From the NCBI GenBank assembly GCA_041686915.1, contig JAWLDB010000066.1, forward strand, positions 1-12,628: 12,628 nt of DNA. The letters are read 5' to 3'. Below the pieces are notes generated by a model that was not told the DNA's origin, made no database searches, and saw only the letters and a list, made by a program, of their open reading frames with translations. Below, one piece after another: positions 7,091 through 12,628 of this stretch. The DNA comes from JAWLDB01 sp041686915. GTDB taxonomy: Bacteria > Bacillota > UBA994 > UBA5500. The translations under genes and the position numbers were made by a program. Numbering within the stretch: the stretch's first letter is position 1; the number at the start of each line of letters is the position of its first letter.

Positions 7091-7147
7091 TCAAATTCCT
7101 GGTGTGGTGGTAACAGGACAAGTTTTTTCCTGCATATGCTATAGACA

Positions 7148-7176
7148 TTGCATATTTTCCCTGAAATTGTTATAAT
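7148..7176 (+). promoter_or_regulatory. sigma-A type promoter of padR
   Basis: TTGCAT (7148-7153), a 17-base spacer and a perfect TATAAT (7171-7176). This is the best promoter in the window. The start point would fall near 7183, inside the palindrome at 7182-7209 and about 45 bases before the padR ATG. Confidence 0.75.
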
Positions 7177-7181
7177 ACTAA

Positions 7182-7209
7182 TATCGGGTTACGATATCGT
7201 ACTCGGATA
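7182..7209 (+). promoter_or_regulatory. palindromic operator candidate at the padR transcription start
   Basis: The 28-base site has outer arms TATC and GATA and a perfect 12-base core TACGATATCGTA (7190-7201). Eleven of the fourteen symmetric pairs match. It begins about 6 bases after the -10 box, so a bound dimer would block initiation. Autorepression by the PadR protein encoded just downstream is the simplest reading. The sequence is not the classic PadR ATGT-N8-ACAT site. Confidence 0.55.
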
Positions 7210-7227
7210 ACAATAGGGGTGTAAAGA

Positions 7228-7548
7228 ATGGGCGAACCGATTCTACGAAGGATGTTCCTCGGGTTCATGCAGGTTCATATTCTTCACTACGCAGCTCGTG
7301 GTCCAGTATTTGGCTTATGGATGATTTCGGAACTGAAAAAGCATGGATATGAGACAGGCCCGGGTACACTTTACCCGTTGCTGCATCAAATGGAAACTGC
7401 TGAACTGCTTACCATGCAGACGCTAGTGGTGGACGGTAAACTACGTAAGTATTACATGGCTACACAAAAAGGACTCAATCTGCTTGATCAGGCTAAGCAG
7501 AGGGCATCAGATTTAATGCAGGTAATCAACGAACAGCCTGAGTATTGA
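7228..7548 (+). CDS. PadR family transcriptional regulator
   Basis: This 106-residue winged-helix protein has the usual length of the small (PadR-s1) subgroup. Family features in order are VHILHYAARGPVFGLWMISEL (16-36, the first helices), HGYETGPGTLYPLLHQMETAELL (39-61, the recognition helix with the hallmark PGTLYPLLH), the wing strand DGKLRKYYMATQKG (69-82) and a C-terminal dimerisation helix (83-100). It binds DNA as a dimer; ligands in the family are often small aromatic or cationic compounds. AGGGG lies 8 bases before the ATG. It has its own promoter and a palindrome over the start point, suggesting negative autoregulation. Other targets are not evident; the YbjN-like and transporter genes upstream are separated from it by a hairpin. 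Confidence 0.9.
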   Translation: MGEPILRRMFLGFMQVHILHYAARGPVFGLWMISELKKHGYETGPGTLYPLLHQMETAELLTMQTLVVDGKLRKYYMATQKGLNLLDQAKQRASDLMQVINEQPEY

Positions 7549-7549
7549 T

Positions 7550-8140
7550 TTACTGCCAGGGATACCATTTCTCCCGGGGATTGACCGCATAAACCCCCTT
7601 ATCCCTGCACATGTAGCCGTTCATAATAAACTCTCGCCTGATGGTGCAGAAGTCATCGAAAAAGCGTAACACCACCTCATTGACTTCACTTTCCGGATAC
7701 TCACGGCCTTCCTCAAAGGCCTTCAATATCTCTTCCAATACAAACAGCTTCTTCTTGCGCTGAGCCGGCAGGGTTTTCAGTCGGCCGTCAGCAAAAAAGT
7801 CACGTATTGTCTTTTGGCGCTCGTCCAACCGCTCTTTGGAACGGTGCAGTCTCTCAGCAGGCTCATCCTGCCCGAGGAGTGCCTTGTTGAACTCGTGCAG
7901 GCGTTCAACGTCTAAAGCGTAGTAGATGGTGTTATCTTCACGCAGCGAGTTCACTAGCTGAAGTTTCTTCAGCTTCCCTATGTGATGGGAGATGGTTGGA
8001 GCACTAACGCCAAGTTCCTTGGCCAAATCTTGACCGCACCAGGGGCGCAAGGCAAGCAGGCCAATCAGCTTCAGGCGTGTTTCATCCGCCAAGATCTTGT
8101 GGAAGTCCACCAAAGTTCCGAGTAGCGCTTGGTCCAGCAT
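7550..8140 (-). CDS. ArsR-type HTH regulator with C-terminal DUF2087
   Basis: This 196-residue protein has two parts. Residues 8-80 are an ArsR-like winged helix: FHKILADETRLKLIGLLA, then DLAKELGVSAPTISHHIGKLKKLQLV as the HTH and EDNTIYYAL as the wing. A charged linker (about 92-118) leads to a DUF2087 domain (about 119-180), recognisable from LKTLPAQRKKKLFVLEEIL, the REYPESEVNEVVLRFFDDF block and TIRREFIMNGYMCRD. The metal-binding ELCVCDL motif of metal sensors is absent (WCGQDLA), so another signal is expected. Its start is supported by GGAGTG 7 bases before the ATG. It is divergent from the opine-dehydrogenase/mutase operon and likely regulates it, itself, or both. Its stop is one base away from that of padR, with no terminator between them. 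Confidence 0.88.
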   Translation of the reverse strand: MLDQALLGTLVDFHKILADETRLKLIGLLALRPWCGQDLAKELGVSAPTISHHIGKLKKLQLVNSLREDNTIYYALDVERLHEFNKALLGQDEPAERLHRSKERLDERQKTIRDFFADGRLKTLPAQRKKKLFVLEEILKAFEEGREYPESEVNEVVLRFFDDFCTIRREFIMNGYMCRDKGVYAVNPREKWYPWQ

Positions 8141-8174
8141 GACTATCCACTCCTTAATTTGATGTTTGTCTAAA

Positions 8175-8198
8175 GTGATTATTTCACCAAGAGATCAC
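8175..8198. promoter_or_regulatory. GTGA/TCAC half-sites over the ArsR-DUF2087 promoter
   Basis: GTGA (8175-8178) is followed by TCAC at 8184-8187 and again at 8195-8198. GTGAT/ATCAC also pair as a 5-bp repeat at 8175-8179 and 8194-8198. These symmetric half-sites cover the -10 box and spacer and are a plausible operator for the HTH protein. The repeats are short and may be chance. Confidence 0.3.
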
Positions 8199-8207
8199 AA
8201 CTGTCAA
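8178..8207 (-). promoter_or_regulatory. promoter of the ArsR-DUF2087 gene
   Basis: On the minus strand TTGACA (perfect, plus 8202-8207), an 18-base spacer and AATAAT (plus 8178-8183, five of six). Transcription would start about 30 bases before the ATG at 8140. It lies in the 165-base divergent gap shared with the mutase operon. Confidence 0.6.
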
Positions 8208-8305
8208 CTCACTAACAACTAGCTTACTTAACAGACTGCCGGCAACTTGTAGCACGCATGATGTAGGGCCGGCAAATCAAAATACACTTGTAGGAGGATG
8301 ATTGG

Positions 8306-9472
8306 ATGACGACTCTAGTCAAAATGGGTAGGAGCAAGCGTTTGCATGCACTACAAAACTCCCCTCGGTTCGCTATCCTGGGAGCAGGGCATGGCGGGCA
8401 AGCCATGGCAGCACACCTGGCTTATATGGGTTTTACAGTCTCGCTATACAACCGGAGCCCCGAGCGCCTAGAGCCAATTAGAGCTCGTGGCGGAATTACT
8501 CTTGATGGGGTGGTTGAGGGTTTTGGGCACATCCCACTGATTACCACCGACATCGCTGAGGCTATAGCCGACGTCGATGTGATCATGGCAGTTGTGCCTG
8601 CTACAGCCCACCGCTTCCTGGCAGAGGAATGCGCTCCCCATTTGAAGGATGGGCAAATCGTGGTGCTCAATCCCGGCAGGACGGGCGGCGCTTTGGAGTT
8701 CCTGAATGTCCTCAATAAAAAGCGATGTGCGGCCGACGTAACCATTGCTGAAGCACAGACCTTGATCTATGCGACCCGCAATAATAACCCGGCGCAAGTG
8801 ACAATCTATGGCATAAAAAACAGTATTCCGGTGGCAGCTATTCCCAGCCATCATACTCCCCACGTCCTTCAAGCCCTTAATAAGGCGTTTCCGCAGTTCG
8901 TGCCGGGCACGAACGTGCTAAAAACCAGCCTGGATAACATCGGAGCTATCTTCCATCCAGGGCTGGCTATCCTGAACGCAGGTCGCATTGAGTCTACTCA
9001 TGGGGAGTTTGAGTTCTATATGGATGGCGTAACGCCATCAGTTGCGCGGGTTCTGGAAAGTATGGACCAGGAGCGCATTGCAGTGGCGGCTGCGCTCGGT
9101 ATTCGCGCAATGAGTGCCCGCAACTGGTTGTACATCGCCTATGATGCAGCCGGGAAGACTCTCTATGATGCCATTCAAAGCAACCCTGGCTACAAGGGCA
9201 TCAAGGCACCCCTGTCGATTTACCATCGTTACATCAGCGAAGATGTGCCCATGAGCCTGGTTCCAATAGCGTCGCTAGGGGATATGTTGGGCGTGGCTAC
9301 TCCGACTATACGCCATATGATTCATCTTGGTTCTTTGTTGCATGAACAGGACTACTGGCTGGAAGGCCGTACGGTTGAAAGCATGGGAATTGCCGGGCTT
9401 GACATTGCTGACATTCGCAGATATGTGTTGGAAGGTGGACTAGAATGGTTGAACGCAAACGCAAAATCCTAG
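8306..9472 (+). CDS. NAD(P)-dependent octopine/nopaline dehydrogenase family protein
   Basis: This 388-residue protein begins with a Rossmann domain: FAILGAGHGGQAMAAHLA (22-39), with GAGHGG binding the dinucleotide and NRS (49-51) at the end of strand 2, where an Arg often favours NADP(H). The C-terminal half is the helical octopine-dehydrogenase domain. It contains LDNIGAIFHPGLAILNAG (209-226), whose His217 fits the catalytic His, and SEDVPMSLVPIASLG (311-325), with Asp313 the possible partner. The family reduces the imine formed by a keto acid and an amino acid (opine, CENDH-type), though members may act on simple keto acids. AGGAGG lies 8 bases before the ATG. The end overlaps the mutase gene by 28 bases, showing an operon. 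Pairing with a B12 mutase and GlmL suggests that it makes or consumes the mutase's substrate or product. Confidence 0.85.
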   Translation: MTTLVKMGRSKRLHALQNSPRFAILGAGHGGQAMAAHLAYMGFTVSLYNRSPERLEPIRARGGITLDGVVEGFGHIPLITTDIAEAIADVDVIMAVVPATAHRFLAEECAPHLKDGQIVVLNPGRTGGALEFLNVLNKKRCAADVTIAEAQTLIYATRNNNPAQVTIYGIKNSIPVAAIPSHHTPHVLQALNKAFPQFVPGTNVLKTSLDNIGAIFHPGLAILNAGRIESTHGEFEFYMDGVTPSVARVLESMDQERIAVAAALGIRAMSARNWLYIAYDAAGKTLYDAIQSNPGYKGIKAPLSIYHRYISEDVPMSLVPIASLGDMLGVATPTIRHMIHLGSLLHEQDYWLEGRTVESMGIAGLDIADIRRYVLEGGLEWLNANAKS

Positions 9473-11094
9473 GCGCTCCCCTGGGTAATGATGTACATGT
9501 TGCCGGAATTTTAAGTTTCCTGCGCTTGGCAGAAGATCAGGGCTATCATACCGAGTTTCTTGGCCCTGCTGCTGGTACCGCAGGGATAATCAACGCTTGT
9601 ATGGAATACCGCCCACATATCCTGGCTGTCAGCTATCGTCTGACTCCGGAAGTTGTTCCTGGGCTGATCAAAGAACTGACCGATGCCATGCAAGAAGCTG
9701 GCGTCGGTGACATTGAGCTCGTGTTTGGCGGCACTGCTCCGGTTGCCCGCGCCGCTGAAGCTACCGGTGCTTTCAGAGCGGTCTTCTCAGGGCTGGAGGG
9801 CCCGGAAGAAGTAATCGCATATCTGCAGGGCCGTGACTCAGCTGAGGAAAACCAGAGGTACCCTGGCGAGCTAATCCCTCGTATGCAGAGCAAGCGCCCC
9901 TACCCGCTGCTTAGGCATCATTTCGGATTGCCCGAAATGCAGGCAACAATTGATGGAATCAAAAAGATAGCAGATGCCAAGGTGTTGGACATCATCTCGA
10001 TCGGTCCCGACCAAAATGCGCAGGCCAGCTTCTTCCGACCCGATGAAATCGATGAGAACCAGGCTGGAGCAGGCGGGGTGCCGGTGCGCACGCCAGATGA
10101 TTTACGCGCGCTGTACGCAGCGAGCCGAACCGGCAACTATCCGCTGTTGCGCATTTACTCGGGGACGCGCGATTTGGAGAAGTGGGCAGAGCTGGCTGTG
10201 GAGACCATTCACAATGCCTGGGCTGCCATCCCACTCTGCTGGTATAGCGAGTTGGACGGCAGGTCCAACCGGCCGCTGTTATCTGCTATCCAGGAGAACC
10301 TGGCTATAATGGCCTGGTATGCAGAGCGTGGTATTCCGGTAGAGGTGAATGAATCTCATCACTGGAGCCTGCGAGAATCAAGTGACACCATAGCGGTGGC
10401 AATGGCTTACATCGCTGCCTATAACGCCAAAGTTCAGGGGGTAAAGCACTATATTGCCCAGTACATGTTTAATACTCCCAACGGTATTTGGTACGACCAG
10501 GATCTTGCCAAGATGCTGGCCAAGCAGGAACTAATTCGCTCACTGCATGATGACCACTTCCTGTCTTACACGCAAGTGCGGACCGGTTTAGCTAGTCTCT
10601 CGCCCAATCTAAACATGGCCAAAGGTCAGCTAGCCTCGTCTATGCATTTGGCTCTGTCGCTGAAGCCTGACATCGTACATGTAGTAGGCTTTTCTGAGGC
10701 CGATCATGCGGCTAAGCCGGAGGATGTAATCGAAAGCTGCGAAATCATCCGAGGAATGCTGCATAATACCCTGCACGGCTTGCCGGTCGCCGAACACGAT
10801 CCTCGGGTACAGCAGCGAAAGGCTGAGCTGCTCAGCGAAGCCAAAGTGCTGATTGAAGCTATCAAGCGCTTGGGTAGTGACCATAAAGACCCACTCAGCA
10901 CTCCGGAAGTGCTGGTAGACGCCATTAGTCAAGGGTTGCTGGATGCGCCACACTTACGCGGCAGTTCCATAGCGAAGGGCGAGCTTAAGACCAGGTTGAT
11001 TGACGGAGCTTGCGTGGCAATTCACCCTGTAACTGCAGAGCCTCTCAGTGAAGCGGAACGCTTGCAGATGATCTGGAACAGAAGGGTGCGCTAA
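9445..11094 (+). CDS. fused cobalamin-dependent mutase: N-terminal B12-binding domain plus glutamate-mutase-E-like barrel
   Basis: This 549-residue protein has two parts. Residues 5-130 form a cobalamin-binding Rossmann domain like GlmS: APLGNDVHVAG holds Asp16-x-His18-x-x-Gly21, the motif whose His replaces dimethylbenzimidazole, followed by VSYRL (62-66) and LVFGGTAP (92-99). Residues about 150-549 resemble GlmE. The best match is at the end: KAELLSEAKVLIEAIKRLG, then LVDAISQGLLDAPH and the EPLSEAERLQMI tail. Adenosylcobalamin mutases of this class move a glycyl-type carbon fragment by radical chemistry. Compared from memory with clostridial GlmE, the stretch with its substrate Glu and Tyr (EGGGISYNVPY) is missing and the ARHG loop is replaced, so glutamate is unlikely to be the substrate. 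GGAAGGTGG sits 6 bases before the ATG. Confidence 0.75.
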   Translation: MVERKRKILGAPLGNDVHVAGILSFLRLAEDQGYHTEFLGPAAGTAGIINACMEYRPHILAVSYRLTPEVVPGLIKELTDAMQEAGVGDIELVFGGTAPVARAAEATGAFRAVFSGLEGPEEVIAYLQGRDSAEENQRYPGELIPRMQSKRPYPLLRHHFGLPEMQATIDGIKKIADAKVLDIISIGPDQNAQASFFRPDEIDENQAGAGGVPVRTPDDLRALYAASRTGNYPLLRIYSGTRDLEKWAELAVETIHNAWAAIPLCWYSELDGRSNRPLLSAIQENLAIMAWYAERGIPVEVNESHHWSLRESSDTIAVAMAYIAAYNAKVQGVKHYIAQYMFNTPNGIWYDQDLAKMLAKQELIRSLHDDHFLSYTQVRTGLASLSPNLNMAKGQLASSMHLALSLKPDIVHVVGFSEADHAAKPEDVIESCEIIRGMLHNTLHGLPVAEHDPRVQQRKAELLSEAKVLIEAIKRLGSDHKDPLSTPEVLVDAISQGLLDAPHLRGSSIAKGELKTRLIDGACVAIHPVTAEPLSEAERLQMIWNRRVR

Positions 11095-11096
11095 GC

Positions 11097-12458
11097 ATGC
11101 TGGCGCTGTTAGCAGACATCGGAAGCACATATACGAAATTGAGCGCGGTCGATCTGGACCGCGCTGTTCTCGTTGCCCAAAGCCAAGCCGCAACTACTCC
11201 GGAGGACATTGCGCAGGGAGTGCAGGCTGCTCAGAAGCTCTTGGAGGTGCAGATGGGTAACTGGCCTGATTTTGGCCTGCGCAGGGCAGCCAGCAGCGCT
11301 GCCGGAGGTCTGGAACTGGTGGCTATAGGGCTTGTGCCGGAGTTGACGGGAGAGGCGGCCAGGTTGGCTGCTCTAGGTGCCGGAGCAAAGGTCCGCAAGA
11401 CCTTCAACTACCGGTTGCAGGCAGCTGACATTGAGCATATCAGGAGTCTCAGGCCTGACATTATATTACTGTCAGGTGGTACTGATGGTGGAGATACTGA
11501 AGTCTTGCTGCATAACGCATCCGTTTTGGCTCAACTGGGAACAGAAGCGGTAGTTGTAGTGGCTGGCAATCGTGATGCCACTCCAGAGGCGGTGGAGAGG
11601 TTGCTTGCAGGCGGCGTTATGGCCCGGGGTGCCGCTAACGTGCTCCCCCGCTTGGGTCAAGTTGTTGTAGAGGATGCCCGCAATGTGATACGGGAGATTT
11701 TCCTTGAGCGCATCATTTACGCCAAAGGTCTCGATAAGGTAGAGCAGAGTTTTGGAGAAGTGTTGATGCCAACGCCGGCAGCTGTGCTGCAGGGCCTACA
11801 GCTCTTGGCAGAGCACCATGGCAACTTGTTGGCAATAGATGTTGGTGGGGCGACCACGGATGTATACTCCTTGACGGACGGTAAGCCGACTGACGACACA
11901 ATAGTGCCAGTAGGACTCCGACCTCCATATGCCCAACGTACCGTTGAAGCAGACTTAGGTATGCGCGTTAGCGCGCCGGAAGTAGTAAGGATAGCTGGGG
12001 AAAGCTTACCCAGCTTAGATGATGAGCTTGCTTGGTCAGAGTTTGCCGCAATGCTTAAGCAAGATCCGGGTTGGGTGCCGAACACCTCGGCAGAGGTGAG
12101 GCAGGAGATAATGCTTGCCAAGGCTTGCATCAAACTTGCTGTGGAACGCCATGCAGGACGCCTGGAGGTGCTGGTAACCCCCTTTGGTAAGTCGTATCTT
12201 CTGCATGGCAAGGACCTGCGTGATACGAGCCTGCTAGTGGGTACCGGCGGAATTTTGCGCCACTTGGCTGATCCAGCCTATCCGCTGCAGGGAGCACTCG
12301 CCTCTCGACTTGCTCCGTTTGCCCTTAAGCCGGAGAGCCCACGTATAACCGTGGACAAGGACTACATTTTAGCAGCCGCCGGACTCTTGGTCGGCAGCCA
12401 TAATCAGGTCGCTTTACGTTTGATGGAGAGCAGCCTGCGACTCTCGCAAGAAAGTTAG
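11097..12458 (+). CDS. glmL: GlmL/MutL-family ATPase, partner of the B12-dependent mutase
   Basis: This 453-residue protein has the ASKHA (actin/Hsp70/sugar-kinase) ATPase layout. Phosphate-1 motif ADIGSTYTKL (6-15) holds Asp7 and Thr11, LLSGGTDGGD (124-133) is the GlmL-type signature, and phosphate-2 motif LLAIDVGGATTDVYSL (244-259) has the usual DxGG(A)TTD. GlmL/MutL proteins are encoded beside glutamate mutase and methyleneglutarate mutase and are thought to reactivate or protect these enzymes; this is not the DNA mismatch repair MutL. It begins 2 bases after the mutase stop, with GAAGGG 10 bases before the ATG. Its presence is the strongest hint that the upstream protein is a true B12-dependent mutase rather than a methyltransferase. 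Length is near the family norm. It closes the operon. Confidence 0.88.
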   Translation: MLALLADIGSTYTKLSAVDLDRAVLVAQSQAATTPEDIAQGVQAAQKLLEVQMGNWPDFGLRRAASSAAGGLELVAIGLVPELTGEAARLAALGAGAKVRKTFNYRLQAADIEHIRSLRPDIILLSGGTDGGDTEVLLHNASVLAQLGTEAVVVVAGNRDATPEAVERLLAGGVMARGAANVLPRLGQVVVEDARNVIREIFLERIIYAKGLDKVEQSFGEVLMPTPAAVLQGLQLLAEHHGNLLAIDVGGATTDVYSLTDGKPTDDTIVPVGLRPPYAQRTVEADLGMRVSAPEVVRIAGESLPSLDDELAWSEFAAMLKQDPGWVPNTSAEVRQEIMLAKACIKLAVERHAGRLEVLVTPFGKSYLLHGKDLRDTSLLVGTGGILRHLADPAYPLQGALASRLAPFALKPESPRITVDKDYILAAAGLLVGSHNQVALRLMESSLRLSQES

Positions 12459-12471
12459 GCATAGCCCGTCA

Positions 12472-12517
12472 TGCCCGCCAATAGAATAGAGTGAACGAAT
12501 GAACGCCATGGCGGGCA
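12472..12517 (+). repeat. 9-bp inverted repeat just before the PspC gene
   Basis: TGCCCGCCA (12472-12480) and TGGCGGGCA (12509-12517) are perfect reverse complements with 28 bases between them. The right arm ends where the ribosome binding site begins. There is no T run, so it is a poor terminator. It could be an operator or could influence access to the ribosome binding site. Confidence 0.35.
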
Positions 12518-12524
12518 AGGGGGG
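12517..12524 (+). promoter_or_regulatory. ribosome binding site deciding the PspC start
   Basis: AAGGGGGG abuts the ATG at 12525 with no spacer, but is 6 bases before the GTG at 12531. The GTG also gives the usual PspC N-terminus (M-x-KRLY). Confidence 0.5.
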
Positions 12525-12530
12525 ATGAAG

Positions 12531-12628
12531 GTGCAAAAACGGCTGTATCTTTCCGATACTGATAAAAAGCTGTGCGGCGTCTGCGGCGGAGTAGCTGAAT
12601 ATCTAAACATAGATTCCACTATTGTACG
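12531..12628 (+). CDS. PspC domain protein, N-terminal fragment (3' end outside window)
   Basis: The last 98 bases encode 32 codons of an open frame reading MQKRLYLSDTDKKLCGVCGG and then VAEYLNIDSTIV. This is the start of a PspC domain, whose hallmark is KRLYRS...(I/L)xGVCGG(I/V)AEY(F/L)(N/G)(I/V)D. PspC proteins are small membrane proteins tied to envelope stress; the hydrophobic helix that would follow is cut off. The start is taken as GTG 12531 from the ribosome binding site spacing and family N-terminus; ATG 12525 is the alternative. The gap from glmL is 72 bases and contains an inverted repeat, so the gene is probably a separate unit rather than part of the mutase operon. Confidence 0.8.
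   Translation, partial: MQKRLYLSDTDKKLCGVCGGVAEYLNIDSTIV

Noticed and set aside
8208..8305. Cobalamin riboswitch in the leader of the mutase operon
   Set aside because: Expected because the mutase uses B12, but I see no B12-box (GCCACTG-type) sequence or multi-helix architecture, and the leader is under 100 bases.
8298..8309. Three-codon mini-ORF (ATG ATT GGA TGA) overlapping the opine-dehydrogenase start
   Set aside because: The ATG touches the ribosome binding site with no spacer, so initiation there is unlikely. It is the usual by-product of AGGAGGATG.
9445..11094. Calling the mutase glutamate mutase, ornithine aminomutase or a corrinoid methyltransferase
   Set aside because: The glutamate-binding stretch of GlmE is not found. 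There is no OraS partner or PLP-lysine region as in aminomutases. The GlmL neighbour and GlmE-like tail argue against a methyltransferase.
11717..12211. 164-codon minus-strand open frame inside glmL
   Set aside because: It is antisense to a convincing ASKHA ATPase, with low-complexity Ser/Pro/Thr-rich translation and no ribosome binding site that I can see.
1..12628. Prophage, integrative element, CRISPR array or defence island
   Set aside because: No integrase, transposase, direct-repeat array, tRNA or defence-gene signature is visible. The gene content is metabolic and regulatory throughout.

Overview
This window looks like part of a chromosome from a Gram-positive, anaerobic, Clostridia-type bacterium. 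The reasons are strong AGGAGG-like ribosome binding sites, compact operons, a clostridial-style 3-hydroxybutyryl-CoA dehydrogenase, a cobalamin-dependent mutase with its MutL/GlmL-type partner, and a PspC protein. Base composition is close to half GC by eye. I see no mobile element, rRNA, tRNA or CRISPR array, and both ends cut through genes.

Layout. Positions 1-2375 (+) hold the end of a 3-hydroxybutyryl-CoA dehydrogenase, a crotonase-family enoyl-CoA hydratase and an M20 amidohydrolase, probably one transcript, closed by a perfect 11-bp hairpin. A radical SAM protein of the SPL/Rv2578c type (-) converges on that hairpin. It is divergent from a TrmH/SpoU RNA methyltransferase (+). An ATP-grasp enzyme of the D-Ala-D-Ala ligase superfamily (-) converges on the methyltransferase and ends at a good intrinsic terminator. 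Next come a ten-helix EamA/DMT transporter (+) and a YbjN-like protein (+). A PadR regulator (+) has a clear promoter and a palindrome over its predicted start point. It meets an ArsR-type HTH-DUF2087 regulator (-) tail to tail with one base between stop codons.

The most interesting part is 8306-12458 (+), a tight three-gene operon divergent from the ArsR-DUF2087 gene. It encodes an octopine/nopaline-dehydrogenase-family oxidoreductase, a single-chain protein with an N-terminal B12-binding domain fused to a glutamate-mutase-E-like barrel, and a GlmL/MutL-type ATPase. The mutase keeps the DxHxxG cobalamin motif, but by my reading it lacks the segment with which classical glutamate mutase recognises glutamate. 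I infer an uncharacterised adenosylcobalamin-dependent carbon-skeleton mutase acting on an amino or keto acid that the dehydrogenase makes or consumes, with GlmL as its maintenance factor. The substrate is unknown. The window ends in the first 32 codons of a PspC-domain gene.

Family assignments rest on motif recognition by eye; no database search was run.
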